From positions 1 through 46,896 of the forward strand of contig CALPMA020000003.1 in the NCBI GenBank assembly GCA_943324545.2: a stretch of DNA of 46,896 bases. The letters are read 5' to 3'. Numbering within the stretch: the stretch's first letter is position 1; each line of letters opens with the position of its first letter. Position numbers and translations under genes: made by a program. The notes beneath the pieces are model-generated. The model saw only the letters and a list, made by a program, of their open reading frames with translations, was not told where the DNA came from and did no database searches. Source of the stretch: Chitinophaga pinensis (GTDB lineage Bacteria; Bacteroidota; Bacteroidia; Flavobacteriales; Flavobacteriaceae). Shown here in pieces: positions 14,016 through 24,624 of the stretch.

Positions 14016-16012
14016 AAGATAATAAAAATAGCACCTTAAGAATTTATATTGTTGCAGTTGTAATCTTTTTTATGGCGGTTGCAATTGTACTAAAAATAAC
14101 TAATATCCAATGGGTACAAGGAGACTCTTTACGAAAATTAGCTAACAAACATTCGATTAAAAACTTTATTATACCTGCTAATAAAGGAAATATATATTCT
14201 GCTGACGGCAGTTTATTGGCCACCTCAATACCAAATTACAATATTCGTTTTGATGCTATTGCACCAAATGTTAATGATTTTCAAAAAAACATAAAACCAT
14301 TATCGGATTCTTTAGCATTATTATTCAACAAACCTAGTAATTATTTCCAATTAGAACTTACCAGGGCAAGAACAAGTGGTAATAGATTTTATTTATTAGC
14401 TAGAGACTTAAGTTACACTGAATACATGAAAATCAAACAATTTCCACTTTTCAAACTAGGAATTTATAGAGGTGGAATTATTGTAGAACAAAAGGTAGTT
14501 AGAAAACATCCAATAGGTGAAATTGCTTCGCGAACCATTGGTTATGAAAGAATTACACCTGAAGGATTGCCTGATGGAAAAGGAATTGAGTGGGCGTTTA
14601 GGAAATATTTAAATGGAAAAGACGGTAAAGTACTTAAGCAGAAAATAGCTAAAGGACAGTGGAAACCTATTCGTGATGTGAACGAAGTAGAGCCTCAAGA
14701 TGGCTATGATATTATTTCAACACTTGATGTTTATATTCAAGATATTGCACATCATGCATTAATGGATCAATTAATAAAGTACAAAGCAGATCACGGGTGT
14801 GTTGTGGTTATGGAAACCAAAACAGGATATGTTAAAGCAATTTCTAATTTAGGAAAAATCGCTGATAATACCTACGCTGAAACTACTAACTATGCCATAG
14901 CAGAATCCCACGAACCTGGTTCTACATATAAATTAGCCGACTTGATGACGCTACTTGAAGATAAAAAAGTAGATACAAGTGCCGTATTCAATACTAATGG
15001 TGGTGTAATTACTTATTTTGGAAATAAAGTAGTTGATTCTCATGAAGGAGGATATGGATCTATTTCATTGGCTAAAGGTTTTGAAAAATCATCTAATACT
15101 GTAATGGTTCAAGCGGTTTATAATAATTATAAAAATCAACCTTCAAAATTTGTAAATCACCTCAATGCCTATGGTTTAAATTCTAAGTTAGGATTACCGT
15201 TTCAAGGTGAAGGTGAGCCATACATACCTCAACCAACTGATAAAACCTGGTCTAATATTTCACTTCCTTGGATGGCTTTTGGTTATGGAGTTTCGATAAC
15301 CCCTCTTCAAACCTTAACCTATTATAATGCTGTTGCTAATAATGGAGAAATGGTAAAACCACAATTTGTCTCAGAAATTAAAGAATGGAATAGAACAGTA
15401 AAAAAATTCGATAAAAAGGTAATGAACCCTAAAATATGCTCACAAGAAACAATTTTGAAATTGAAGGCTGTTTTGGAAAATGTTGTAAAAAGAGGAACCG
15501 CATCAAAATTATATACAAAGGATTTTTCTATGGCTGGAAAAACAGGAACTGCTCAGGCTAACTATGGAACAAATGGTGGGGCAGACAAACACTATATATC
15601 CTCATTTGTAGGTTATTTTCCAGCTGACATTCCTAAATATTCTTGTATAGTTGTAGTTCACGATCCAGATTCTTCAAATAATAATTATTATGGTGCAGAT
15701 GTCGCTGGACCAGTATTTAAAAGAATTGCTCAAAAAATATTTACCGATTCACCCACAAAGAATGAAGTTAAGAATTTGGAATTAAAAAATTCTAATCAAG
15801 AAAAAGATTACTCTGTTTATTATAAAAAGTCACTAGATAAAAAGGATGTAATTCCGAATTTAAAGGGAATGTCTGGAATGGATGCAGTGGCTTTATTAGG
15901 GAATTTAAAAGTTAAAGTAAGAGTAATTGGAGTTGGAAAAGTAATAAAACAGTCATTAAACCCAGGCGAAACTATAAATAGCAATACTATTATAACATTA
16001 GAATTATCGTGA
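14009..16012 (+). CDS. ftsI: Division-specific penicillin-binding protein FtsI (PBP3-like) with PASTA domain
   Basis: This class B PBP cross-links septal peptidoglycan. It has 667 residues: one N-terminal membrane span (about 11-28), a dimerisation domain (about 50-220) and a transpeptidase domain. The active-site motifs are intact: S305-T-Y-K308 in EPGSTYK, SSN at 361-363 and KTGT at 511-514. One PASTA domain fills about residues 612-667 (KKDVIPNLKGMSGMDAVALL and on). A PASTA domain is unlike FtsI of Proteobacteria and recalls Gram-positive PBP2x or SpoVD. It overlaps ftsL by 7 nt and murE by 4 nt, so translation is coupled. It acts in the periplasm with FtsW. Confidence 0.94.
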   Translation: MVEDNKNSTLRIYIVAVVIFFMAVAIVLKITNIQWVQGDSLRKLANKHSIKNFIIPANKGNIYSADGSLLATSIPNYNIRFDAIAPNVNDFQKNIKPLSDSLALLFNKPSNYFQLELTRARTSGNRFYLLARDLSYTEYMKIKQFPLFKLGIYRGGIIVEQKVVRKHPIGEIASRTIGYERITPEGLPDGKGIEWAFRKYLNGKDGKVLKQKIAKGQWKPIRDVNEVEPQDGYDIISTLDVYIQDIAHHALMDQLIKYKADHGCVVVMETKTGYVKAISNLGKIADNTYAETTNYAIAESHEPGSTYKLADLMTLLEDKKVDTSAVFNTNGGVITYFGNKVVDSHEGGYGSISLAKGFEKSSNTVMVQAVYNNYKNQPSKFVNHLNAYGLNSKLGLPFQGEGEPYIPQPTDKTWSNISLPWMAFGYGVSITPLQTLTYYNAVANNGEMVKPQFVSEIKEWNRTVKKFDKKVMNPKICSQETILKLKAVLENVVKRGTASKLYTKDFSMAGKTGTAQANYGTNGGADKHYISSFVGYFPADIPKYSCIVVVHDPDSSNNNYYGADVAGPVFKRIAQKIFTDSPTKNEVKNLELKNSNQEKDYSVYYKKSLDKKDVIPNLKGMSGMDAVALLGNLKVKVRVIGVGKVIKQSLNPGETINSNTIITLELS

Positions 16013-17472
16013 TTAATCTAAAAGAGATACTTTGGAAAGTAGCAATTGAGTCCGTTCAGGGAACTACGGATCTTGCTATTGAAAAAATGGAATTTGATTC
16101 TCGGAAAGTTACTGAGAACGATGTCTTTATTGCTATTCGAGGAACAATTTCTGATGGCCATGAGTTTATAGAAACAGCAATAAATAAAGGCGCTATTGCA
16201 ATTATTTGCGATGAATTTCCTAAAATCATTGTTCAAGTTATTACTTACATAAAAGTCAACGATACCAATAAAGCAATGGCCTTTATGGCAGCAAATTATT
16301 TTGATAATCCTTCTCAAAAACTAAAATTAATCGGAATTACAGGCACCAACGGTAAAACTACCATTGCATCCTTATTGTTCCAATTATTTCAAAAAGCAGG
16401 AAATAAAACGGGATTGCTTTCAACAGTTAAAATTGTTGTTGATAAAAATGAATATAAGGCAACCCATACCACGCCAGATTCTATTTCAATAAATTATTAT
16501 TTAAATGAAATGGTAAGTGCTGGAGTTGAATATTGTTTTATGGAAGTGAGTTCGCATGGAATTCATCAAAAAAGAACAGAAGGATTGCATTTTACTGCTG
16601 GCGTTTTTACCAATTTGTCACACGATCATTTAGACTATCACTCTTCATTTTCAGAATATAGAGATGTTAAAAAATCATTTTTCGATTATTTGCCAAAAAC
16701 TGCTTTCGTATTGTCCAATATTGATGATAAAAACGGTTCGGTAATGATGCAAAATACAGCGGCAAAAAAACGGTCATACGCTCTAAAAACTTTTGCTGAT
16801 TATAAAGCACAAATTTTAGAAAATCAGTTGTCTGGATTATTACTTAAAATTAATGACAATGAAGTTTGGGTTCGATTAATAGGAACTTTTAATGCCTATA
16901 ATTTACTCGCTATATATGGAACAGCTGTTGAATTAGGTATGGAATCATTGGAAGTACTTAGATTATTATCAGAGTTAGAAAGTGTTTCGGGCAGATTTCA
17001 ATACATAATTTCTAACGGTAAAATTACTGCAATTGTTGATTATGCACACACACCAGATGCTTTAGAAAACGTACTAAAAACCATTAGCGATATTCGAACA
17101 AAAAACGAACAATTAATTACCGTTGTGGGTTGCGGAGGCGACAGAGATAAAACAAAAAGACCCTTGATGGCTGGTATTGCTTCCGATTTAAGTGACAAAA
17201 TAATTATAACATCCGATAATCCAAGAACCGAGAATCCCGAAACAATTATTGAAGAAATGGAACGTGGAGTTGCTCCTCAAAATTATAAAAAAACAGTTTC
17301 TATAATTGATAGAAAACAGGCAATTAAAGCAGCTTGTCAATTGGCACAAACCAATGACATTATCCTAATTGCCGGTAAAGGTCATGAAACCTATCAAGAA
17401 ATTAATGGGGTACGCTATGATTTTGACGATATGAAAATTGTAAAAGAAATGTTAGATCAATTGAACAAATAA
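16009..17472 (+). CDS. murE: UDP-MurNAc-tripeptide synthetase MurE, GTG start
   Basis: MurE adds the third residue of the peptidoglycan stem peptide. The ATP loop is TGTNGKTT (111-118). DNPR at 403-406 is the signature of enzymes that add meso-diaminopimelate, so the wall should be of the Gram-negative DAP type. The 487-residue length is normal. The start is GTG at 16009, overlapping the ftsI stop as GTGA; the first residues MINLKEIL fit the family. UDP-MurNAc-L-Ala-D-Glu is the acceptor, made by MurD in this same cluster. It is followed by mraY after 10 nt. Confidence 0.96.
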   Translation: MINLKEILWKVAIESVQGTTDLAIEKMEFDSRKVTENDVFIAIRGTISDGHEFIETAINKGAIAIICDEFPKIIVQVITYIKVNDTNKAMAFMAANYFDNPSQKLKLIGITGTNGKTTIASLLFQLFQKAGNKTGLLSTVKIVVDKNEYKATHTTPDSISINYYLNEMVSAGVEYCFMEVSSHGIHQKRTEGLHFTAGVFTNLSHDHLDYHSSFSEYRDVKKSFFDYLPKTAFVLSNIDDKNGSVMMQNTAAKKRSYALKTFADYKAQILENQLSGLLLKINDNEVWVRLIGTFNAYNLLAIYGTAVELGMESLEVLRLLSELESVSGRFQYIISNGKITAIVDYAHTPDALENVLKTISDIRTKNEQLITVVGCGGDRDKTKRPLMAGIASDLSDKIIITSDNPRTENPETIIEEMERGVAPQNYKKTVSIIDRKQAIKAACQLAQTNDIILIAGKGHETYQEINGVRYDFDDMKIVKEMLDQLNK

Positions 17473-17482
17473 AATTTAGAAT

Positions 17483-18709
17483 ATGTTATACTATTTATTT
17501 GAATACCTAAACAAAGCCTTAAATATCCCCGGAACTGGAGTTTTTCAATATATTACTTTTAGATCAGCTTTGGCATTGATTTTATCATTATTGATTTCGA
17601 CCATTTTTGGTAAAAGAATCATTAATTTCTTAAGAAATCAACAAGTAGGAGAAACAGTTCGAGAACTTGGCCTTGAGGGGCAATCTCAAAAAGCGGGAAC
17701 TCCAACAATGGGAGGTTTAATAATTATTATTGCCACTTTAATACCAGTTTTATTACTTACAAAATTAAATAATATCTACATCATACTATTAATTGTTACT
17801 ACAATTTGGATGGGAACAATAGGTTTCATTGATGATTATATTAAAATTTTCAAAAAAGATAAAGAAGGACTTAAAGGTATTTTTAAGGTTTTTGGTCAAG
17901 TTGGATTAGGAATCATTGTTGGTTCTGTATTGTATTTACATCCAGATGTTACCGTTAGAAATGATTCCAATTTAAAAGCACCTATGGTGCAAACCGAAAA
18001 CGTGATTCAACAAGCACCACTTGAAGAAAAATCTACCGCTACAACAATTCCATTTTTTAAAAATAATGAATTTGATTACGCGGAGATACTTGCATGGACA
18101 GGGGATGGATACGAAAAATGGTCGTGGTTAATTTTTATCCCTTTTGTTATTTTTATTATAACTGCAGTTTCAAACGGAGCCAATTTAACCGATGGAATTG
18201 ATGGATTAGCTGCAGGAACATCCGCTATTTCAGTACTCGCATTGGCAATATTCACTTTTGTGTCGGGTAATATCGTTTTTTCAAATTATTTGAACATTAT
18301 GTACATCCCAGATTCTGGGGAAATGACCGTTTTCATTGCCGCTTTTATTGGAGCATTGGTTGGATTTTTATGGTATAATTCTTATCCAGCATCAGTTTTT
18401 ATGGGTGATACAGGTAGTTTAACTATTGGAGGAATAATTGCTGTTTTGGCAATTTCGGTTCGTAAAGAAATGCTTATTCCTTTGGTGTGTGGTATTTTCT
18501 TAGCAGAGAATTTTTCAGTAGTACTGCAGGTTGCTTATTTCAAATATACTAAAAAACGTTTTGGTGAAGGCCGAAGAATATTTTTAATGTCACCACTTCA
18601 TCATCACTATCAAAAAAAAGGGTATCACGAAAGCAAAATAGTTACCCGATTTTGGATTGTAGGAATATTATTGGCAATAGTTTCAATTGTAACATTGAAA
18701 TTAAGATAA
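17483..18709 (+). CDS. mraY: Phospho-MurNAc-pentapeptide transferase MraY
   Basis: MraY transfers phospho-MurNAc-pentapeptide to undecaprenyl phosphate and makes lipid I at the inner membrane. About ten membrane segments are visible. Catalytic and metal-binding motifs are FIDDYIK (Asp117, Asp118), [10 protein letters not shown] (234-243) and the histidine-rich [12 protein letters not shown] loop. At 408 residues it is about 45-50 longer than the E. coli enzyme. The extra length lies mostly at about 152-214, a polar loop ([20 protein letters not shown] and on) between two membrane helices. Given the topology this loop probably faces the periplasm. murD starts 1 nt after its stop codon. Confidence 0.96.
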   Translation: MLYYLFEYLNKALNIPGTGVFQYITFRSALALILSLLISTIFGKRIINFLRNQQVGETVRELGLEGQSQKAGTPTMGGLIIIIATLIPVLLLTKLNNIYIILLIVTTIWMGTIGFIDDYIKIFKKDKEGLKGIFKVFGQVGLGIIVGSVLYLHPDVTVRNDSNLKAPMVQTENVIQQAPLEEKSTATTIPFFKNNEFDYAEILAWTGDGYEKWSWLIFIPFVIFIITAVSNGANLTDGIDGLAAGTSAISVLALAIFTFVSGNIVFSNYLNIMYIPDSGEMTVFIAAFIGALVGFLWYNSYPASVFMGDTGSLTIGGIIAVLAISVRKEMLIPLVCGIFLAENFSVVLQVAYFKYTKKRFGEGRRIFLMSPLHHHYQKKGYHESKIVTRFWIVGILLAIVSIVTLKLR

Positions 18710-18710
18710 T

Positions 18711-20042
18711 ATGAGATTAGTCATACTTGGCGGTGGCGAAAGCGGGGTTGGAACCGCAATTCTAGGAAAGAAAGAAGGATATGATGTTTTTGTTTCTGAT
18801 TATGGAAAAATAAAACAAATTTATAAGGACGTTCTTAATCAATACGAAATAATTTGGGAAGAAGAAAAGCATTCAGAAGAAGCAATTCTTAATGCCGATT
18901 TGGTAATGAAAAGCCCGGGAATTCCCGATAAAGCGCCGATTGTAAAATTGCTTATTGAAAAGAAGATTCCAGTAATCTCGGAAATTGAGTTTGCAGCGCC
19001 TTTTACAAAAGCGAAAACGATTGGTATAACAGGTAGTAATGGAAAAACTACTACTACAATGTTAACCTATCATTTGCTAAAATCGGCAGGACTAAATGTT
19101 GGCTTGGGTGGGAATATTGGAAAAAGCTTTGCTTGGCAAGTAGCCGAAGATAATTACGATGTCTATGTTTTAGAATTAAGTAGTTTTCAATTAGATGGCA
19201 TTATAAATTACAAGCCGAATATTGCAATTATCACCAATATTAGCCCCGATCATTTGGATCGTTATGAATATAATTATGAAAATTACATCGCTTCAAAATT
19301 TAGAATAACAATGAATCAAATTGAAAGCGATTATTTGATTTACGATGCAGATGATGAAGCAATGACCAATTGGTTTAAAAAAAATAAAACAAAAGCACAA
19401 TTAATTCCTTTTTCAATTTCAAAAATAGTTGAAAATGGAGCATTTTTAAAAGATAATACTATGGAAATCAACATCAACGAAGAAGAGTTTGTAATGGAAA
19501 CACAGTACATTGCACTAGAAGGAAAACACAACATGAAGAACGCTATGGCAGCAACTTCTGTTGCAAAATTAATGCAAATTCGTAAACAAACCATACGTGA
19601 AAGTTTGTCTAATTTTCAAGGGGTAGAACATCGTTTGGAAAAAGTACTAAAAATTCAAAATGTACAATATATCAACGATTCTAAAGCTACCAATGTAAAC
19701 GCTACTTTTTTTGCTTTGGACAGTATGAATTCGCCAACAGTTTGGATTGTTGGTGGGGTTGATAAAGGAAATGATTATTCCGAATTAATGTCTTTGGTTC
19801 ATGAAAAAGTGAAAGCTATAGTATGTCTTGGTGTAGACAATAAGAAAATTATTGATTCATTCGGAAATATTGTAGATATGATGATAGAAGTTACCAATAT
19901 GAGAGATGCCGTTACTATGGCTCAAAGATTAGCAGAAAAAGGAGATACAGTGCTTTTATCACCAGCTTGCGCAAGTTTTGACTTATTTGAAAACTATGAG
20001 GATAGAGGAAATCAATTTAAAAATGCAGTACAGCATTTGTAA
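18711..20042 (+). CDS. murD: UDP-MurNAc-L-alanine:D-glutamate ligase MurD
   Basis: MurD adds D-glutamate to UDP-MurNAc-L-Ala. The Rossmann-like N-terminus is VILGGGESGVG; the ATP loop is TGSNGKTTT (107-115). ELSSFQLD and the NISPDHLDRY stretch are typical of the central domain, and INDSKATN near residue 320 is a strong MurD signature. It has 443 residues, the usual length. It lies 1 nt after mraY and 25 nt before ftsW, in the cytoplasmic branch of the cluster. Confidence 0.96.
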   Translation: MRLVILGGGESGVGTAILGKKEGYDVFVSDYGKIKQIYKDVLNQYEIIWEEEKHSEEAILNADLVMKSPGIPDKAPIVKLLIEKKIPVISEIEFAAPFTKAKTIGITGSNGKTTTTMLTYHLLKSAGLNVGLGGNIGKSFAWQVAEDNYDVYVLELSSFQLDGIINYKPNIAIITNISPDHLDRYEYNYENYIASKFRITMNQIESDYLIYDADDEAMTNWFKKNKTKAQLIPFSISKIVENGAFLKDNTMEININEEEFVMETQYIALEGKHNMKNAMAATSVAKLMQIRKQTIRESLSNFQGVEHRLEKVLKIQNVQYINDSKATNVNATFFALDSMNSPTVWIVGGVDKGNDYSELMSLVHEKVKAIVCLGVDNKKIIDSFGNIVDMMIEVTNMRDAVTMAQRLAEKGDTVLLSPACASFDLFENYEDRGNQFKNAVQHL

Positions 20043-20067
20043 AAAAGCTTAAAACAAAAGCTCAAAT

Positions 20068-21375
20068 ATGAAAGAATTAATAAACAATTTAAAAGGAGAT
20101 AAAGTGATATGGACATTCGTGGCTCTATTGGCTTTATTTTCATTTATGCCTGTTTTTAGTGCGAGTAGTAATTTGGCTTACATGAATGACGGTGATGGAA
20201 ATACAATAAGTTATCTTCTAACCCATTTGGCTCATATTTTTATGGGATTTCTAATTATTTATGGAGTACACAAAATACCCTATCATTATTTCAGACCTAT
20301 TTCAAAAATTGCGTTACCTATCGTTTGGGTACTATTGGCTTATACTTTGATCAAAGGAACCGTTATTGCTGGAGCAAATGCAAGTCGCTGGATTAAGGTA
20401 CCGTTCATTGGAATTACTTTTCAAACTTCAACATTTGCATCCGTAGTTTTAATGATATTTGTAGCAAGATATCTTTCTAGAAAATCCGAGGAAAAAGTAT
20501 CTTTCAAGTCCTCTTTTATTGATTTATGGATTCCGGTATTTATTACATTAGGGTTTATTTTACCTGCCAATTTTTCTACAACGGCGTTGATTTTTGCAAT
20601 GGTTATTATGCTGACTTTTGTAGGAAATTATCCATTAAAATACATCGGAATAATTATTGGTTCAGGAGTTGTATTTCTAATGTTTTTTGTAATATTATCA
20701 AAAGCATTTCCTGATTCTAAATTTTTCAATAGAGTTGGAACCTGGACAAGCCGAATTGAAAACTACACTTCTAATAAACCGGGGGAAGACGATTACCAAA
20801 TAAAAAATGCTAAAATAGCAATTGCATCAGGGGGAATTTACGGTTTAGGACCTGGCAAAAGCGTACAGAAAAATGTGCTTCCTCAATCGTCTTCTGACTT
20901 TATTTTTGCAATTATAGTAGAAGAATATGGTTTAATAGGAGGGCTTTTAGTTCTTAGTTTGTATTTACTACTTTTCTTCAGATTTATTGTAGCTGCACAT
21001 AAAGCAAATACGCTATTTGGGAAATTAGTGGTCGTCGGCCTCGGTTTTCCTATGATATTTCAAGCACTAATTAACATGGGTGTTGCCGTTGAATTATTAC
21101 CAGTTACAGGACAAACATTGCCATTAATTAGCAGTGGAGGAAGTTCTATTTGGATGACTTGTGTGTCTCTTGGAATTATTATTGGCGTAACCAAAAAAGA
21201 AGAAGAAATTGCTCAAGAGCAAAGTGAAGCTGAAAAAAGAGAACAGATATTACAAAAATTAATTGACGATCAAATCGAAAAAGAAAATGCTTCTGAAAAA
21301 GATGAATTGGAACAAAACGATAATTATTCTATAGAAGATGCTTCGGAAAATCCTTTGGAACCCGTTTTGAAATAG
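20068..21375 (+). CDS. ftsW: Peptidoglycan polymerase FtsW
   Basis: FtsW is a SEDS-family glycosyltransferase that polymerises septal glycan from lipid II and works with FtsI. About ten membrane helices are visible. The family stretches [29 protein letters not shown] and [20 protein letters not shown] are present, with [18 protein letters not shown] near the end of the core. After about residue 375 a highly charged cytoplasmic tail follows ([20 protein letters not shown] and on), about 60 residues long and likely helical. This tail is longer than in E. coli and may be a docking segment. RodA is the alternative, but the dcw position between murD and murG supports FtsW. Confidence 0.95.
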   Translation: MKELINNLKGDKVIWTFVALLALFSFMPVFSASSNLAYMNDGDGNTISYLLTHLAHIFMGFLIIYGVHKIPYHYFRPISKIALPIVWVLLAYTLIKGTVIAGANASRWIKVPFIGITFQTSTFASVVLMIFVARYLSRKSEEKVSFKSSFIDLWIPVFITLGFILPANFSTTALIFAMVIMLTFVGNYPLKYIGIIIGSGVVFLMFFVILSKAFPDSKFFNRVGTWTSRIENYTSNKPGEDDYQIKNAKIAIASGGIYGLGPGKSVQKNVLPQSSSDFIFAIIVEEYGLIGGLLVLSLYLLLFFRFIVAAHKANTLFGKLVVVGLGFPMIFQALINMGVAVELLPVTGQTLPLISSGGSSIWMTCVSLGIIIGVTKKEEEIAQEQSEAEKREQILQKLIDDQIEKENASEKDELEQNDNYSIEDASENPLEPVLK

Positions 21376-21389
21376 AAATAAAATATAAA

Positions 21390-22478
21390 ATGGAAAATTA
21401 TAAATTCATAATTAGCGGTGGCGGAACTGGGGGGCATATTTACCCTGCAATTGCTATTGCAAATGAATTAAAATCACGATTTCCAAATGCAGAATTTTTA
21501 TTTGTTGGCGCTCAGGATAAAATGGAAATGCAAAAAGTCCCTCAAGCCGGTTATGCGATCAAAGGACTTTGGATCGCGGGTTTGCAAAGAAAATTAACTT
21601 TACAAAATATACTATTTCCAGTAAAATTAATTATTAGTTTATTAAAATCAAGAGCTATAATTAAGAGTTTTAATCCCGATGTGGTTATAGGAACTGGAGG
21701 ATTTGCTTCGGGACCATTATTGCAAATGGCGAATTTATTAAATATACCAACGTTAATTCAAGAGCAAAATTCTTATCCAGGAATTACCAATAAATTATTG
21801 AGTAATAAAGCCAATAAAATTTGTGTAGCTTACGAAAATTTAGAGCGATTTTTCCCTAATAAAAAGATGATTCTAACCGGAAATCCAGTTCGTCAAGATT
21901 TGACAGCTATCGATAGCAAGAGAGAGGAGGCTATTAAATTTTTCAATTTGGATCCCTCCAAGAAAACACTTCTAATTTTAGGTGGGAGTTTAGGTGCTCG
22001 AAGAGTGAACCAATTAATTGAAAAAGAACTCGATTTTTTTGCTTCACAAAATGTTCAGATTATCTGGCAATGCGGAAAATTTTATTTTAATGAATATAAA
22101 AAATACAATTCCAACTCTATTCAGGTTTTCGCCTTTTTGGATCGTATGGATTTGGTTTATGCGGCGGCTGATTTTGTGATTTCTAGAGCAGGTGCATCTT
22201 CGGTTTCTGAACTAAGTATTGTTGGAAAACCTGTAATTTTTATTCCTTCACCGAATGTTGCTGAAGACCATCAAACTAAAAACGCGAAATCGATAGTAGA
22301 TAGTAAAGGGGCGTTGATGATTAAAGAAAGTGAATTGGAGGAAAATTTTAATTCTGTTTTTAGTGATTTAGTAATAAATGAAAATTTGCAAAAGCAACTT
22401 TCAGATAATATAAAAAAGTTAGCTAAAATAAATGCTACCAAAGATATTGTTGATGAAATTGTGAAACTAATAAAGTAA
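21390..22478 (+). CDS. murG: UDP-GlcNAc:lipid I GlcNAc-transferase MurG
   Basis: MurG adds GlcNAc to lipid I to form lipid II on the inner face of the membrane. The N-terminal glycine loop is [11 protein letters not shown] (10-20). A second glycine motif, [13 protein letters not shown], and the donor-binding [11 protein letters not shown] stretch are both present, followed by [14 protein letters not shown]. The length of 362 residues is standard. It is 14 nt after ftsW and 15 nt before murC, consistent with one long operon. Confidence 0.96.
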   Translation: MENYKFIISGGGTGGHIYPAIAIANELKSRFPNAEFLFVGAQDKMEMQKVPQAGYAIKGLWIAGLQRKLTLQNILFPVKLIISLLKSRAIIKSFNPDVVIGTGGFASGPLLQMANLLNIPTLIQEQNSYPGITNKLLSNKANKICVAYENLERFFPNKKMILTGNPVRQDLTAIDSKREEAIKFFNLDPSKKTLLILGGSLGARRVNQLIEKELDFFASQNVQIIWQCGKFYFNEYKKYNSNSIQVFAFLDRMDLVYAAADFVISRAGASSVSELSIVGKPVIFIPSPNVAEDHQTKNAKSIVDSKGALMIKESELEENFNSVFSDLVINENLQKQLSDNIKKLAKINATKDIVDEIVKLIK

Positions 22479-22493
22479 CTATAATCCAATAAA

Positions 22494-23846
22494 GTGAACT
22501 TAAACCAAATACATAACATCTATTTCATAGGAATCGGAGGAATCGGAATGAGTGCCTTAGCACGCTATTTCAAGTCCATCGGTAAAAATGTATCTGGATA
22601 TGATAAAACAGAAACAGAACTTACAAATGCATTAATTGAAAGTGGAATTGATATTCATTTCAAAGATGAAATTAATCTTATTCCAACGGATTATTATATT
22701 GAAAATACATTAGTTGTAATTACACCTGCTATACCAACAACTCATTCACAATGGAATTATTTTTTAGAAAGAGAATTTGTCGTTAAAAAAAGAGCGGAAG
22801 TTTTAGGTTTAATTACTAAAGATACTTTTTGTTTTGCAGTGGCTGGAACTCATGGAAAAACAACTACATCAAGTATATTAGGTCATATATTGTATCAAAG
22901 TGGTGTCGATGTAACTTCGTTTTTAGGCGGAATTGTAGAGAATTATAATTCAAATTTAATAGGAACCGGAAAAACAATAACCGTGGTTGAAGCAGATGAA
23001 TTTGATCGTTCTTTCTTGCATTTGTATCCTAATATTGCATGTGTAACTTCAATGGATGCTGATCATTTGGATATTTATGGTGATAGCTCGGCAATTGAAG
23101 CTTCGTTTTTAGAATTTGCAAATAAAATTACAGATAAAAGTCAACTTTTTATTACCAAAAACTTAGATCTTGAAGGGGTAACGGTAGCCGTAAATGAAAA
23201 TGCCGATTACAAAGCCACTAATGTTCGAATTGAAAATGGAAATTATGTATTTGATGTGCAAACGCCAACGGAATTAATTCCTAATTTACAATTTGGATTG
23301 CCCGGAAAACACAATTTAACTAATGCTTTGATGGCGTTGGCAATGGCAAAAACATTTGGCACATCTAACGAGGATATTGCTACTGCTTTGAAATCATTTA
23401 AAGGAATAAAAAGAAGATTTTCCTATCAAATAAAAGAATCGAATTTAGTTTACATTGATGATTATGCTCACCATCCAACAGAAATTGATGCTGTTTTTCA
23501 AGCTGTTTCTGAATTGTATCCGAACCAAAAAGTATTAACCGTTTTTCAACCTCATCTTTATAGTAGAACAAAAGATTTTGCTGATGGATTTGCAAAAAGC
23601 CTATCTAAATTTGATGAAGTAGTATTATTAGATATTTACCCTGCTAGAGAATTACCAATTGAGGGAATTACATCGAGTTGGCTTTTAGATAAAATGACGA
23701 ATAATCACAAGAAATTAGTTTCAAAAATAGATTTAATTTCTGAAATTTTAAAAAGTGAAGCAAAAATAATTGTAACAATTGGCGCCGGAGATATTGGTGA
23801 ATTAGTGCCGACAATAAAAATAGCTTTACAAAATAAAAAGCAATAA
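22494..23846 (+). CDS. murC: UDP-MurNAc:L-alanine ligase MurC, GTG start
   Basis: MurC adds the first residue, L-alanine, to UDP-MurNAc. The UDP-binding N-terminus is YFIGIGGIGMSALARY; the ATP loop is AGTHGKTTT (117-125). VEADEFDRSF and the central TSMDADHLDIYG agree with the family, and YIDDYAHHPTEI and VFQPHLYSRT are strong MurC signatures. It has 450 residues. The start is GTG at 22494; the first residues MNLNQIHNIYFIGIGG put the nucleotide loop at the usual distance from the N-terminus. The ligase order in the cluster (E, D, C) leaves murF outside this window. Confidence 0.96.
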   Translation: MNLNQIHNIYFIGIGGIGMSALARYFKSIGKNVSGYDKTETELTNALIESGIDIHFKDEINLIPTDYYIENTLVVITPAIPTTHSQWNYFLEREFVVKKRAEVLGLITKDTFCFAVAGTHGKTTTSSILGHILYQSGVDVTSFLGGIVENYNSNLIGTGKTITVVEADEFDRSFLHLYPNIACVTSMDADHLDIYGDSSAIEASFLEFANKITDKSQLFITKNLDLEGVTVAVNENADYKATNVRIENGNYVFDVQTPTELIPNLQFGLPGKHNLTNALMALAMAKTFGTSNEDIATALKSFKGIKRRFSYQIKESNLVYIDDYAHHPTEIDAVFQAVSELYPNQKVLTVFQPHLYSRTKDFADGFAKSLSKFDEVVLLDIYPARELPIEGITSSWLLDKMTNNHKKLVSKIDLISEILKSEAKIIVTIGAGDIGELVPTIKIALQNKKQ

Positions 23847-23883
23847 AATTAGATACTAGATTAATAGATTTTTAAAAAATAAA

Positions 23884-24621
23884 ATGGAAAAAGAGACAAG
23901 AAATATAATTTGGATAAATGCAAGATTGATTTTGATGATCGTTGTAGTTATTTTTCTATTTTCTTTTTCGGCGAAACGAAATTCCGAACGAAAAATTGTA
24001 AAATCGGAGGTAATTTTTATCGGAAATGATGAACTTTTTATGACTCACGAAACGGTTAATAAATTGTTAATAGAAAAAAAACAGAGTGTGCAAAAACCTC
24101 AAAAAGTTGCGGTAGATTTGAACAAATTGGAAAATTCTCTTGACAATTATAACATGATTGAAAAATCAGAAGTGTTTATAAGTATCGATGGAGTGATAAA
24201 AGCTTATGTAAAACAGAAGTCGCCAGTAGCAAGGGTTTTTGACGAAAATGAATCCTTTTATTTTGATTATCAGGGTAATAAAATGCCTTTATCAGAAAAT
24301 TTTACAGCGAGAGTTCCGTTAGTTTCAGGTGAAATCAATGATAAAAATAGTAAGGAATTAAACAAATTATTTCGTTTTATTTATGACGATGATTTTTTGA
24401 AAAAAAACATAATTGGATTGGAAATTTTGCCAACTGGAGCGATAATAATGTCCAATAGAAATTATAATTATAAAATAGATTTTGGCAGAACTATAAATGT
24501 GGAGTCAAAATTCAAAAATTATAAGGCATTTTTTCAAAAAGCGGAAGCAGATAGTTCGTTAGTAAAATATAAAATGATAAATCTTAGGTTTACTCAGCAA
24601 GTTGTTTGTACAAAAAAATAG
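23884..24621 (+). CDS. ftsQ: Cell division protein FtsQ
   Basis: This 245-residue bitopic protein has a short cytoplasmic N-terminus and one membrane span (about 15-28, LILMIVVVIFLFSF). The periplasmic region resembles FtsQ/DivIB: a POTRA-like segment (about 40-110) is followed by a beta domain. YVKQKSPVARVF is the recognisable turn in the FtsQ family. FtsQ recruits and tempers the FtsI-FtsW synthase with FtsL. Sequence conservation is low, as usual for FtsQ; position directly before ftsA (3 nt) is strong support. The gap from murC is 37 nt. Confidence 0.9.
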   Translation: MEKETRNIIWINARLILMIVVVIFLFSFSAKRNSERKIVKSEVIFIGNDELFMTHETVNKLLIEKKQSVQKPQKVAVDLNKLENSLDNYNMIEKSEVFISIDGVIKAYVKQKSPVARVFDENESFYFDYQGNKMPLSENFTARVPLVSGEINDKNSKELNKLFRFIYDDDFLKKNIIGLEILPTGAIIMSNRNYNYKIDFGRTINVESKFKNYKAFFQKAEADSSLVKYKMINLRFTQQVVCTKK

Positions 24622-24624
24622 GTT

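Noticed and set aside
16018-16317. 99-codon minus-strand frame at the 5' end of murE
   Set aside because: It lies wholly within conserved murE, is rich in Cys, Asn and Lys as random antisense reading gives, and has no promoter.
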